64,000 nucleotides of DNA, taken from positions 1,612,001 to 1,676,000 of the forward strand of contig LUGG01000007.1 in NCBI GenBank assembly GCA_001683735.1, read 5' to 3'. Position 1 is the first letter of the stretch, and each line of letters begins with the position of its first letter. The notes beneath the pieces were generated by a model. That model was not told where the DNA came from, ran no database searches, and saw nothing but the letters and a program-made list of their open reading frames with translations. The position numbers were made by a program, and so were the translations under genes. This document shows, in pieces, positions 32,609 through 44,467 of this stretch. Origin of the DNA: Grifola frondosa (taxonomy: Eukaryota > Basidiomycota > Agaricomycetes > Polyporales > Grifolaceae).

Positions 32609-34305
32609 ATGGCTCCACGACCTAAGAAACCAACCGCGACGGCAGTTAAAGGCCACAAGCCGCCGAAAGCGAGCACCGTCTCCCGATCCCGCCACAGATT
32701 CGGATCCTATAGAGAGCGAGACTCGCGCCGCGAAACCTCCTCCTCCAAAGAAGCCTCGCAAGAACGCTAAACATTCTGCACAGCCTAATCCCGATGCACG
32801 TACATCAGCCCATCAGACGTGACGCCTTGCTGACAACATGCTACAGGAAGACGCGGTGTCCGTCGGGATGAATCGCACGGCGCTCGACATAATCCAGGCT
32901 CTACGCCGCGCGGATTCAAGGATTGTCAGTATTGGCGACTGTCCGACCAAGGACCGTCTAGCGCATGCCGCCATCGGCCCAACAGCGAGAAGGATCCAGA
33001 GGACTGCAACGGAGATGATGAACTGGAAGGAGAAGACAAGGAGAAGTGGATCCTGAATACGGTGAGATCAGCCATGCCGGCATACGCAGAGACATACTGA
33101 CTAAAGGTCCCCGGGCGTAGGGCCTGATGAAAAAGCTCGAAGCCATCAGTGAACGTCACTGTCGCCCCGTCGCCTCTGGTGAATTCAAGAAGCCGTTCAA
33201 ACTCACAATCACCCGTCCGGGCTGCAAGAGCGAAACCTCGATAAAACCCGGCGAGAAATCGACCAGGAATGGGCCCGTAGGCAAGCTCTTGCAGACGTGG
33301 TATACGAACGCGACGGTGTCTGGATACGGAGATGTCCGAGAGCAGGTGACGAAGGTGGACAAGAATGTTCGCAATGCCCGAGAGATACCTGCTACGGAAT
33401 TTGCCGTCCCGCAGGAGTTGGTGGAACAGATACAAAAGTGCTGGGACGAGCACTTCTTTCCCAATACCGGCGTGCGCGTAGAGCCGTACAAGATCCATCT
33501 CTACGGCCCCGGCGGCCATTTTAAGATGCATCGTGACACGCCGGAGAAGGACCTCGTCGGGACGTTCTTGGTTGGGTTGGGAGACACCACGACCTATCAT
33601 GACGAAGACGACGGTATTAAAGTTGACGGGCAGCACATGAAGGCTAACCGCGGAAGTTGGTGCGCCTTCTATCCCGACGTGCCCCATTCCGTCGCAAAGA
33701 TCCGCGGCGGTCACCGCGCGGTCATCGCATTTAAACTCTTCCGAGCGCGCAGCGGCCAGGAGACCACGATGTCCAAGGAAGTCCGTCAGTCCATCAAAGA
33801 ATTGGTAGATCAGATGCAGCCTCCTTTTGGCATCCTCCTCTCGGGAAAGTACTGCATCGGAACAACGGAATTCAGCGGCTTTGACGCACTCCTCCTTGGA
33901 TGCGCTAGCAAGAGGGAAGATACCGACGTACACCACCTGCCTGTGATTTTGGAATCTCAAGCCGAATGGGGCTCATATTCTGAAGACGATCCCGAGGAGG
34001 ACTACGAAGAATCTTGCGAGTCCTCCGTCTATCCATTCACGGAGGGCCACATTGATGCACTTCTCGATGGCAAAGAGCATACACATGTGGATCACCCTGA
34101 TGGCTACGCATGGCTGGAGAATGTGAAAGACGTGCCTTTTTATAGCGCAGACTTTCACCGTTCCACGGTACTATATCAGGATAGGACGGATGAGACGTGC
34201 AATTATCTGGGAAATGAGGCTCAGGCTTGGAGCAAACACAGCATCTATCTGTCTTACGCTCTTCTGGTGCTCCCCAAGGGAGCCACTTCGAAGAAAAAGA
34301 AGTAG
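32609..34305 (+). CDS. 2OG-Fe(II) oxygenase, tandem copy 1
   Basis: An iron- and 2-oxoglutarate-dependent oxygenase of the prolyl-4-hydroxylase-like fold. Exon 1 (ATG 32609) encodes a basic, Pro/Lys-rich leader with KKPRKNAK; a middle exon carries RTALDIIQALRRA; the last exon (from about 33121) holds the catalytic fold. Metal ligands are the His and Asp of KMHRDTPEKDLVGTF (about 33526-33565) and the distal His of YPDVPHSVAKI (about 33672-33700); the 2OG-binding basic residue is likely within GGHRAVIAFK. The C-terminal part has NYLGNEAQAWSKHSIYLSYA and ends in a Lys run. The substrate is unknown; a C-terminal GNE motif like this appears, to my recollection, in basidiomycete-only relatives. A frame offset in exon 1 near 32652, and another in the middle exon, look like sequence errors. 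Copy 2 follows 0.7 kb downstream. Confidence 0.85.
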
Positions 34306-35022
34306 ACCAAGCTAATGTGTATATTGAGTTTGAATTGTGATATGTTTAGGATGCTTGTCTGTAAATTGGACAGCTGGAAACCTTTGGTGAATGTCAAGCA
34401 GGCCAGGAGTCACTGAGACTGGAAAGAAATATTCAGATATTGTCCAGGACTCAATTATCACCGCGACCTACCGTGACCGACAATTTTGATATGCATCTTA
34501 ACCGCGGGGACGGCACCCGACCAACACAATATCTCCAAAGAACCAACCTGAGACGAAGACATGGCAGGATTTTTCGGATCCATAATAGGGCAGTGAGCCT
34601 CTCACGTGTAGCAGCAGGTTGCGGAGTCTGCATGATTGGGGTGGCGTATTCGTCACAACACAAGCAGCATGCACGAATTTCATTTCATCATTGAGGCCTC
34701 TATTTTGTGTTCCTCGGTTGTACTGCACGGCGGTTCGCGACGCGGACTTGTTCTCGTGGGCTCCGCTGTAGGATTGTTTCACCCGCCGATGGCTAAATTC
34801 ACCTTATTAAACGATAAATCAGAGGTATCGCGCACGATAGAGGACTTGAAGGGACTTGTGGGTGCTCACTTGTATGCTGTGATTACCATGGACACGCGAT
34901 CTCGTGATCGCATGTGGCCTCGAGTGGCACAGTCGCACCAAGTATTTAAGACGGTCTATAGTTAAACCCTCCCGACCTCTCACCTTGTTTTGCACTCCCA
35001 CTCCAATTGCACGCAATCCTTA
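34306..35022. other. Spacer between the tandem oxygenases; promoter of copy 2
   Basis: No gene. It holds the copy-2 version of the palindromic promoter element (34896-34911) and AGTATTTAAGA (about 34939) in the same order and spacing as before copy 1. Confidence 0.5.
34896..34911. promoter_or_regulatory. Inverted repeat GCGATC-TCGT-GATCGC upstream of oxygenase copy 2
   Basis: The same inverted repeat as at 32501-32516, 127 bp before the ATG, followed by GAGTGGCAC and a TATA-like TATTTAAG. Confidence 0.5.
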
Positions 35023-36785
35023 ATGGCTCCCCATCTGAGAAACCAACCGCTACGGCAACTGCCACCACCGACCGTCATAAGCGAATCCATTCTCCCGAGC
35101 CAGCCACAGCCTCGGACACCGTAGAAGGCGAGGCTGACGCAGCAAGAGCTCCCCAAACGAAGAAACCTCGCCAGAATGCCAACTCCGCCGCACAGCGCGA
35201 TCCTGAAGTAGGTACTTGGGCTAGTGAGACGTGAAGCTTCGTTGACAATATGCTACTAGGCAGAGGCAGTCGCTGTTGGTGTGGATCGCACCGCAATCGA
35301 TATCATTCAAGCTCTGCATCATGCGTCAGGTAGGATCTGGGCCATTGGTCGCTGTCCGACCAATGACAATCGGATCCAAGCCTACATGGACGACTGGAGT
35401 AGAGACATACTCTGTGAAGAGGATGAAATGGAGACCGACAACTCCGACGACTCCGAAGACTCCGAATACAAGAACGACAGCTGGCAGGCTCCCTACTACG
35501 GTGTGAGGGGAAAGGAGAAGAAGAGGTGGATCTTGAATATGGTGAGATCTTCTGTCCACGTCATGTTCGCACATGGTGACAAGTATTTTTTTTCATCCTG
35601 GTAGGGCCTGATGAAACAGTTAGAAGCCATCTGCGCAGGCCACTGCCGCCCTATGGCCTGTGGTAGTTTCACGGAGCCATTTAAAATCATCGTCAGTCTC
35701 CCGGGCTGTAAGGGCGAAACTTTGATAAACCCAGGCGAGGAATCGACCATAGATGGCCCGGTCGGCAAAGTCTTGCAGGAATGGTATGCGAGTGCGACGG
35801 TGTCTGGATACGGAGACGTACAGGAGCAGGTGACGAAGGTGGACAAGAATATTCGCAATGCCCGAGAGATACCTGCTACGGAATTCACCGTCCCGCAGGA
35901 GTTGGTCGAGCACATACAAAAGTGCTGGGACGAGCACTTCTTCCCCAACACCGGTGTGCGCGTCGAGCCATACAAGATTCACCTCTACGGTCCTGGCGGC
36001 CATTTCAAGATCCATCGTGACACACCAGAGAAGGACCTCGTTGGCACATTCCTCGTTGGGTTGGGCGACACAACTGATCCCGGACAAGACCACGGCCTCA
36101 GAGTCGATGGGAAGTGGATGAAGGCCGACCGTGGTAGTTGGTGTGCGTTCTATCCGGATGTGCCCCATTCTGTCACGGAGATCGGTTCCGGCTATCGTGC
36201 CGTCATTGCATTCAAGCTTTTCGTTTGCACAGCGGCAAGGAGACCACAATATCTAAGGAAGTCCGTCAGTCTATCGAAGAAGTCATGGTTCAGATGCAGC
36301 CTCCGTTCGGGATCCTCCTTTCCGGAAAGTACTCCATCGGGACGACGGAATTCAGTGGTTTCGACGCGCTCCTTCTCACGTGTGCCAGAAAGAGGGAAGA
36401 TATCGATGTACACCACCTGCCTGTGATTTTGGAATCTCAAGCCGAATGGGGCTCACATTCTCGATACGGCCCTAAGGACGATTTCGAAAAAACTTGCAGC
36501 TCCGTTGTCCGGCCATTCACGGAGGCCCATATCGATGCCGTGCTCTACGGGGGAGGGTCCGGGAGGGTGGATGTTACAAAAAGTCATCCATGGTTGAAAG
36601 GCGTAAAGAACGTGCCTTTTTACAGCGCAGACTTCAATCGTTCGACAGTGGTATGCCAATCGAAGGACGATGAGACATGCAATTATGTGGGGAACGAGGC
36701 ACAAGCTTGGAGCCAGCATAGTGTCTATTTGTCTTATGCCCTTCTTGTTCTCCCTAAGGCAGATACGGCCTCTTCTGAGAAGTAG
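35023..36785 (+). CDS. 2OG-Fe(II) oxygenase, tandem copy 2
   Basis: A paralogue of the upstream gene, with the same exon plan and strand. The leader is again basic and Pro/Thr-rich (TKKPRQNANSAAQ); the middle exon has DRTAIDIIQALHHAS and a longer acidic segment (NSDDSEDSEYKND) that copy 1 lacks or has shortened. The catalytic exon, after GTAG at about 35601-35604, keeps the ligands: His and Asp in KIHRDTPEKD (about 36006-36035) and the His in YPDVPHSVTEI (about 36150-36183). Near 36222 one C appears lost from TTTTCCG: the catalytic N half and the C half (SGKETTISKEVRQSIEE to the GNEAQAWSQHSVYLSYA end) are both intact but in different frames. A second offset lies in the leader near 35031. I read these as sequence errors; if real, copy 2 would be a broken paralogue. 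Confidence 0.8.
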
Positions 36786-37531
36786 ACACTGCGTAATCGA
36801 GTTTGGACCGCGAGATAGTTGGGGTGCATGTCTGTAAATGTGCTTCATTATTCAATGCTATATGTTTATGCATAGGCACATACTTTCACAAAGTCGATTA
36901 AAATGTTAACAGTGCGGCTGACGGTGAGGCTCAGTGTAATGCAATGTCATCCAAATGATGGGAGTACTATGGGCGATCTTGTAACACATGGAATACCGTG
37001 ACAGGGAGCAAGTTGTGCTTCAGGTAGCAAGCTCCCAGGTAGGTGCCATATTTAAAGAACTGCGTCCGGAATGTAGTGATTGATGGGACCGACTTCAGAG
37101 ACTCAACGTTCAACGTTCAACATGTAGCCCGTAGAGAGGGCGATCGCGTTGTGGCGTCTAATAGATGAGTGAGTCGAGCGCTGTTAATTGCTCACGGCGT
37201 TCAGGACATGCAGGAAAATGTTATTCGAGTTCGGGTTGTGGAAAGGCTCACCGCGACCCAACGATTTTAGATTGCAATGCAAATTTCAATATTGGAGTTC
37301 ATTTTCTATACCTAGTCGCCCATTTAAACCCAGTGAACTGTATTGCCTAGTGCGACATACTTCAGCATTCTTCTATATTCAAAGGACGCCGTACGCAGGA
37401 GTGCAAACTAACACCAGATCTGTCACACGATGTCACAGACATGCCGTGATACGTAACGCACACGCACTATTCAAACGACGACTGGGATTAGTACGACATA
37501 CAATCGCTTCAAGCTTTCATATTTCTTCCCG
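36786..37531. other. Spacer between oxygenase copy 2 and p47
   Basis: A frame at 37188-37691 runs into the p47 first exon out of phase and shows no domain, so I leave it out. I see no RNA gene or repeat. Confidence 0.45.
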
Positions 37532-39066
37532 ATGGCCGACGACAACGACGACGGTGCAAGAACGTTGGGCGGATCAGGCCCAAATCAACCTCGGGCACGA
37601 CCTACAGACTCAGGTCCTAGGATCGGTCGGATCGGTGGCTGGAACTCTTCGTCCTCCTCGAGGTAAGTTATATCTTGATTCTCAAATTTGAGCAGAGTTG
37701 TGATGGCCTTTGTGTCCTAGGAGTGGCTCTGGTGGACGACGCATTGCAACGTTGCGTGATATCGGTAATACTGGCGCCCCTGCGGGTGGGCACGAACATG
37801 CCCACGGTGGTAGCGACGATGAAGACGAAGAAGATGACAACCCTGGTGCAGACCAAGGAGAGAGCTGGTTTGCCGGTGGTGAGAGAAGGCATGTGTTCTC
37901 CGCTTTCACAGTCAAGCTGCATCGAGCTTACGCATCTCCTCTTACAGTGGCATCTCCGTTCAAAATCCGGACAGACCTGGTGCTGTACCTGGTGGAAATC
38001 TTGTCAGGGACCTGCTAAGACGCGCTGCAGAGTAAGGGCTGAGAACAATTTCAGTCGCGCGCTTTATCTCATCGTGGTCATAGAGCTGGTCCCGCACCTG
38101 CGGGAGAACCTGTTCGTAGTCGTGCATTCTTTGGAGGAGGGCACACTCTTGGTAGTGACGAGGTCGAGAGTACCTATATCCCCGATCCTGATGCCCCTTC
38201 AGCTCCTGGTCAGTCCCACTGACCCATGAACTGTGTGCTCCCGATTTCATTCCTAACTAGAAGAGGAGACTGCAATTCGCCACCTGACATTCTGGCGTGA
38301 CGGCTTCAGCGTGGAAGACGGCGAGCTCATGCGCTATGATGATCCGCGAAACGAAGAGATCCTCGCAGAAATCAATTCAGGGTACGTGCGTTTATGCATT
38401 CAATGTCACATCTCGACTGAGTTCCCATTCACTCTAGCCGTGCGCCTCCTAGTATCCTCAATGTATCTCCTGGGCAGCCAGTCGAGTTGCGTGTGGTGAA
38501 ACGCTTACAGGACGACTGGATTCCTTCACCGAAGGCTCGCGAAGCGACCATTTTTTCGGGTGTTGGTCATCGGCTCGGCTCTCCGGTCCCTGGAGCTCGT
38601 CCTGAGCTTTCAAGCGGGAGCGGTAGTGGCATGCCCGGATCATTTCCAGGCGCGAGCGCGGCACCAGCCCTCAAGCGGGAGCCGGAGAGCATCAGCACGA
38701 GGTTCGCGGTAGATCAGAGTCAGCCTACGACGAGTGTGCAGATCAGATTGGCTGATGGCACAAGGTATACTTCAGCCCCACATATATCGAGTAATGATTC
38801 TCACCATCCACTTTGTGACCAGGATGGTGTGTCGTATGAACTTAACGCATACTGTGCGGGACATCAGGGACTTCATCAACGCGTACGTCTGCTCTTCCCA
38901 TACATGCCAAATGTCGACTCACACGTTCTATAGCTCAAGGCCAGAGAACAGTGCTCGTCCATACACCATTGGGACGACGTTCCCGAATCGTACGCTGGAC
39001 GACGACACCCAGACGATCCAAGCTGCTGGCCTCCTTAACAGTGTGATTGTGCAGCGATGGGTCTAA
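37532..39066 (+). CDS. p47/Shp1-type Cdc48 cofactor (SEP and UBX domains)
   Basis: This adaptor recruits the AAA ATPase Cdc48/p97 to ubiquitinated or membrane substrates. The first exon (ATG 37532) encodes [14 protein letters not shown]. Next come [11 protein letters not shown], an acidic stretch and [10 protein letters not shown], then [13 protein letters not shown] and [12 protein letters not shown]. The SEP domain is [19 protein letters not shown] with IEINSG-like and [20 protein letters not shown] (about 38280-38515). The UBX domain runs from [11 protein letters not shown] (about 38735) through [14 protein letters not shown] to [17 protein letters not shown] at the stop. The intron 37889-37947 has a GC donor, with the frame kept by the join ERS-GIS. 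No N-terminal UBA domain is visible, so it may be closer to S. pombe Ubx3-like forms, or an exon may be missed. Confidence 0.93.
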
Positions 39067-39308
39067 AAGGGACTTGTGGTGATGCAAATATGATGGCTCT
39101 CATTTTTCTATCGTGGTGTCCAAGCGTTGTTAGATATGTCTATCCGTGCAGTGTATGTAAAGTAAAGTGTGAATTTCGGACGAAAGACGTGACGTGACGG
39201 TGTAGCTGATATGGGCGTACGCGTCGACGCGCCTGTGGCACGCGTTATACTTTTCTTCATACCTTGATCTGCTTGAGAGATCTGCTCAACGCTCGACATT
39301 ATCGAAAG

Positions 39309-40733
39309 ATGGCTCGTGCAACTCGCTCACGGCATCAACCATCCCAATCTCAGCCTTCAGCGCGATCTAGCCAGTTGCAACGTGCTAGGCGCGGTCGTGT
39401 CGAAGAGGAAGAGGACGAAGAGGAGAACGACAGACAGTACAATCAGGATGGGGACGACGATATTTTGAACGGTGGAAATGGTCAGAACGTGCGTGTCGTA
39501 TCGTGCACATTTTCGTCTTACCATCTCTTCATCCTTACGTTATTTTTGCATTGCAGGAACTCGAAAGAAAAGCTAACGACCTCGTTCGTCTCGCTCTATT
39601 CACGGAACACAAGCGTATCCCTCTGAGGAGGGACGAGATATCGAAGAAAGGTGAAACTTTCTGTGTTGCCTCTCAGCGACATCTAAACGTCTGCTGTTCG
39701 CTCGTTCAGTGTTGGGCTCGAGCTCGCGATCTTTCAATGTTGTCTTCGCGCATGCACAAGAAACCCTCCGAAAGACCTTCGGGATGGAACTCGTAGAGTT
39801 ACAAACGCGAAACGCAGACAAAGACATCAACGAGAAAGATGCTGAGATGCTGAAGAACACAGGTCTGAAGAAGAAAGGTGTGTCTACTACCACACAGTAC
39901 CTCGCCAGTACCCCGGACCAAGACTGAAAAGTTACATTTTATAGCCACTCCATCTGGGACGAAGACATACATACTCCGGTCTGTTCTAGATCCAATCATC
40001 ATCGAGCGTGCGTGCGCACCGAATGCAGAAATTCTCGCTGCCGAGCAGGCTGACCGCATCGGAGACGATGATTACGCCGACGACGACGACAGCGGGGTGG
40101 GCACGCATTCCACGGGCAGCATCTTCGCTTGGCACCGATCCGACCAGCTAGCCTCGGTTGGCGTGCTATACGTCATCCTCGCTCTAATATTAGTCGATGG
40201 GCGGGTGGTCAGCGACAGTGCGTTAGCCCCACAGGCGTCTGGCGCCTCCAGTTGCTAAGCGCATGCTCCCTTTAGATGATCTTCGTACAATCCTCAAGCG
40301 ACTGCACCTCCCCTCTACGGCAAATGTGCCTCTAAGCAGCCAGAGTACACACCAGTCGCTCAACATAGACGCGTACCTCGCGCAGCTCGTACGGCAAGGC
40401 TACCTCGACCGGCAGCGTGTCGGCAACCAAAAGAAGGGTGCGGCTAAGCGGGGACGCGCCCCTGCGGCGTCGCAAGCTCCAACGGGCGAAGACGGCGCGA
40501 ATGTATGGGAGTGGCGGTGGGGCCCCTGCGCGATGAGCGAGGTGGGCGAGAAGGCGATCGCTCAGTTCGTCACGGAATTCATGATCGAGCGGCCGAGCGC
40601 GGAGGACGAGGAGGACAACGAGGAGGGCGCGGCTGTGGGGGAGCCGGACGCAGCGAAGAAGAAGCAGTTGCAGGTGATTTTGAAGGGCATCGAAAGAGCT
40701 GCTGGTGGTGCTCCTTTGGCAGACATTAGATGA
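39309..40733 (+). CDS. NSE3: Nse3-type MAGE-domain subunit of the SMC5-SMC6 complex
   Basis: Nse3 pairs with Nse1 and Nse4 in SMC5/6, which acts in DNA repair and chromosome segregation. The ATG at 39309 opens a basic/acidic disordered leader. MAGE winged-helix sequence follows: LERKANDLVRLALFTEHKRI with PLRRDEISKK (39556-39650), SSRSFNVVFAHAQETLRKTF with GMELVEL (39720-39800), GTKTYILRSVLDP (about 39957), HRSDQLASVGVLYVILALIL with DGRVVSD (40134-40212), DDLRTILKRLHLP (about 40275), and STHQSLNIDAYLAQLVRQGY with LDRQRVG (40345-40425). The C terminus has WEWRWGPCAMSEVGEKAIAQ and a Lys-rich end. It lies 240 bp downstream of p47 on the same strand, with no functional link implied. Length is close to other fungal Nse3 proteins. 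Confidence 0.9.
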
Positions 40734-41011
40734 TTTGCCCACTGATATGGTTATAACTCAATCCCCTGGTGTATGTTGTGCTGGTATGCTTATTGCTGTT
40801 GTCTTCTACGTAGTTTAAACCCTGTGAGTCCTTTTTTGAATAACATAAGTTATTGAATGTCGCTGGGATACACACCAAACTATCACAGAAGTATACATTA
40901 AGTACTACAATAGCATGGATACAAGAATAATGCTGGGTGTCAATACACATCTAGAATGATACAGAATGATACACTAATAGTTGCTTTCGGCGGGTCCGCC
41001 AAATCTGACAC

Positions 41012-43497
41012 TCAAACCCTATTCTCTGCGTTCGCAAGCGGAGCGGTATCAGCGGCCGCAGTTTTCTCTATGCGCACCTCCTCATGCGCGAGCGGCTTGT
41101 GCGCTTCCGCTGCCTTGCTCTGCTCGACCAGCTCTTGCCGCGAGCTGAAGCCCTCCGGCGCCCACGAGCCCGACGTCCACGGCCTGCAGTTGGGATCGCA
41201 GTACATCTACGAGAGAATTGAGTAGCCGCCGAGCGGCAGAGAGACCGGACGCACCATGTCGACGGTCTCCAGTGTAAGTTCAGAGGATTCGTACAGGAAG
41301 AAGTATACGATGATAGCCCCAGTGAGGTTACATGCTACGAACACAACGCAGTCAGAGAACGGAGGGCGCAGCATGGCGAGAGGAAGAGAGAGCTCACCCG
41401 CGAAGACGAAGCCGTAGCGGAAGTTGATGGCCTTGACAATGAATGGCGTGAAGAATGCGAGTAGGAAGTTCCAGAGCCAGTTGCTTGTGGTGGCGAGCGC
41501 AGCTTGCATCGCACGTGTGCGCGTCGGGAACGTCTCGCCCGTCAGGATCCAAATACCACTGTGCAATGTTATTCAGCGGCCGGACGCGAAAGGACAATGA
41601 GGGAATACTCACGGCGCCCACGTCATTGCATAGCCGAGGATGAACAGACATGCGCTGACGATCATCACTGCAACGCAAACGGGCCTCTCAGCCACATTGT
41701 GACTTTCACGCAGAAGGGGAAGAACGCACGTTTTCCGATTTGTTCGTCGGTCTGCGGGTCCTTTGCAGTGCCCGCGGCCGCGAACACAAACAACCAGCAC
41801 GATTGCCAGATGCCACCCAGGATCAGCGGAACACGTCGGCCGAACTGTAAAAGTGCTGTGTGAATAGATAAACGATGTTGACAAAGGTGCGACTCTTGCC
41901 CTCTCCATGATATATAAGCCACCGAAGGTACATCCGAAGTTGACACCACCGAGGATGACTTGAGTGATGAAGGAGTCTTTGATGCCGACGGATTGGAAGA
42001 TCGTGGCGCCGTACTAGGACAAATTCAGTAGTGTCCTAAGAGGGCGGGGAAGGCGAATTGGACTCACGTAGAAGAAATAGTTTGCACCAGTGAGCTGCTG
42101 GAACATTTGGAGCACCATGACTGTGACGCGCAAGACATCAGTAAAATATGACCAGCAGGAGAATTCGCAGATAGGTACCCACCGAGAACTGTGCGATAGA
42201 GCTGCATACGTTCCGGCCTGAAACAGTCTATCCAGCGGGCCTTGACTTTGCTTTCATATTCGATAGCAGCTTTCATGTCATCGATCTGTGTGATGCTCAT
42301 CAATGGTCAAAAGCACAGCGTCGTTCTTGAAGGAAATTCACCTCGCGATGGATGAACTTGTAGTTGTCAGCTTCCTCTATGGGTATACCCCGCGTGCGAG
42401 CGATAGAATTCCTCGCTTCCGTGAACCGGTTGCGCAAAGCAAGCCATCTAGCCGCGTAGTCTGTCAGATCATTGAAACCGCACACAAACTGATGGAAAAT
42501 GACCTTGGACTTTCCGGCATGAACAGGATACCGATGCCCAAAATGAGCGGCCAAAGGAAGCCAATGCCGACGACAGTACGCCAGGAGCCGGAACCAGCGA
42601 TGTTTCGAGAACCGATAGAGATGCAATCTGAAACACAATGCGGTCAGGATCGGTCGGTCGAAAAAAAGTATGAAGACATAGACATATACGAACATGCTAC
42701 GAGGATACCGAGCGTGATAAACAATCTGGATGCAAGCTGAATAATCGCAAACATGTTCCGAGAGCAGCGCAACATACTGATATGTAGCAGTGAGTGTGCC
42801 ACGAATTTGCGGTGGAGCAGTTTCGGCTTGATACATTGGTACGGCGGCACTGAGCGAGCCGAACCCAGGCCACTGATGAGTCGACCGACGGCGAACTGCG
42901 CCCACGAGTGGAACGCGGTAATTTGTACAACCACGCCGGCCATGAAAACAACACATTCGATAGTCATCGCATAACGTCGGCCAAAAAAGTCGGCCGTTCT
43001 GAGGATATGACGGACAAGTGAGCGAAGCCAAGCATGATTGCGGGGCGTACTTACGGAGCACCGATGAGGGCACCAATCATAGTACCAATACTGAGGAGAG
43101 AGACGATGAGGCCCTCACGCACTATGGAGAAGGCACACGTGCTGACATCTCCGGGAGTGCTGCAATGTGCGAAACGTAACAGAAAATCGTCCATGAGTAG
43201 GATATCAGAAATTTGTCCGGTATCATACTGGCAAGATGAGGAGAAAGTGATTAGTTGATCAGCGCTTTTCGGCGGGATGCAATGCGGATCGGGATAGACT
43301 TACGCCGAAGATAAACTGAAGTGCACGGTGCATCAGTGCGGGCGACTAGAGTGAAGAGATGATACGCACACCGCCCATAGAGGCTATGACAGCGAGCATG
43401 ATGGCCACGTACCCGATGGGCAGGCCCTGCCTTTGATATTCGTCAGGTAGTTTGTTTCTGATTTGCAAGACGGAACTCACACGTAAAACAACGCCAT
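41012..43497 (-). CDS. MFS sugar transporter (hexose-transporter type)
   Basis: A twelve-helix sugar:H+ symporter or facilitator. The protein begins at 43497 with MALFY, then GLPIGYVAIMLAVIASMGG. Diagnostic motifs: GRR after helix 2 (DFFGRRYAM, about 42970), GRLISGLG (about 42870), the PESPR/W motif split by an intron (about 42450-42530), the QQLTG segment (about 42085-42100), RFGRRVPLILGG (about 41810-41850), and the helix-10/11 stretch APGIWILTGETFPTRTRA (about 41500-41560). A cytosolic tail of about 60 residues (CDPNCRPWTSGSW and an AEAHKPLAHEEV segment) ends at 41012. Helix 12 ends with LYESSELTLETVD, similar to the PETKG region but without the standard PETKG, so it may be a divergent or sensor-type member. 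The sugar cannot be told. It is tail-to-tail with NSE3. Confidence 0.9.
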
Positions 43498-44467
43498 GAC
43501 CACAATGGGAGACGATAAAATTGTTGTTATTGGAATGTCAAGTAGGAGCTGGTTTAAATGACAGCTAGTCGTTGAAGATCGTTATAAAGTTAAAGTCGTA
43601 GACCGGAACTCTTTGCAATCGAGAAGCGTGCGGTGCAGAAAGGCTGCGACTACGCGCGAGCTCTTATAATGCCCCACGAGGACTCCGCTATGACATCATT
43701 CGTCAGCCTGGCATGCTGGAAAACTGATGAATGAGATGTTTTTACCGCTCACGCCGGATCAGCGTTACTGGATGGGCCGGTGGGCCGCTGTCATTGGCTG
43801 ACACAAGAGCTTTCTTCAAACTGTCTCAACCAAATTGCTGAGTAAATTATCAGTGCGTTAACTCCGCCTCCGCATTCTTGCATCCACTTACGAAGTAGAC
43901 CACACCCGGAGGAGGAGGAGGAGGAGGAGGTGGATTGCTTCTCGGAGGCTGTAGGCAAATGCACCATGCGGTCCGTCTGGTCATTGTTTTGCCTCTGCGG
44001 GCCTGGCCTGGCCGAGGCGCGGTTATTTGAGAACGTAGTGCACACACCATCTTCTGCTCCAACCTCACAAGGCCCGGACTTGGATCACGGAAGTTTATGT
44101 CACGGCGGAGGGATGAGAGTGGATGAGAGAGGCATGCTGAACGATTAATTATTGATATATTTCTATAACATCTTTGATCGGTACTATTTATAAATAGGTA
44201 CATATAATAATTATAAATGAATGGAGAGAATTGTACTCATTAATCATTAATGGCTCTGACAGCAGTAATTATAACCTGACCAAGCACTTTCGTAGTCCTT
44301 TGTAGCACATTTATACGATCGGTGGAGGACTTGTTTTGCTTCCGGTGTTTTATGCCAATTGTGGGTCCAAGCTGTACCGCCTTAGGTAAGTGAGGAGACG
44401 CAGCCTGTGGCTGACCGGTGCCAAAAGCAACTCGCTACACTTCATTCAGCAACCACCATTGAACATC
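43498..44467. other. Divergent promoter region between the sugar transporter and the PIN-domain gene
   Basis: No gene is supported. A TTATAATG box is near 43666, a GGA microsatellite at 43908-43930, and AT-rich sequence at 44140-44260. A minus-strand frame at 43850-44203 contains a Pro run produced by the microsatellite and is not convincing. Confidence 0.5.
43908..43930. repeat. (GGA)n microsatellite
   Basis: Seven perfect GGA units plus GG. It sits about 410 bp upstream of the transporter start. Confidence 0.95.

Noticed and set aside
36138..36785. Second half of oxygenase copy 2 as a separate gene
   Set aside because: It aligns with the second half of copy 1 directly after a one-base offset, so it is the same gene.
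37188..37691. Plus-strand 167-codon frame overlapping the p47 first exon
   Set aside because: It is out of phase with p47, has no domain and its 3' half is the p47 exon in another frame.
43850..44203. Minus-strand frame with a Pro run upstream of the sugar transporter
   Set aside because: The Pro run is the GGA microsatellite read on the other strand, and no other coding feature is present.
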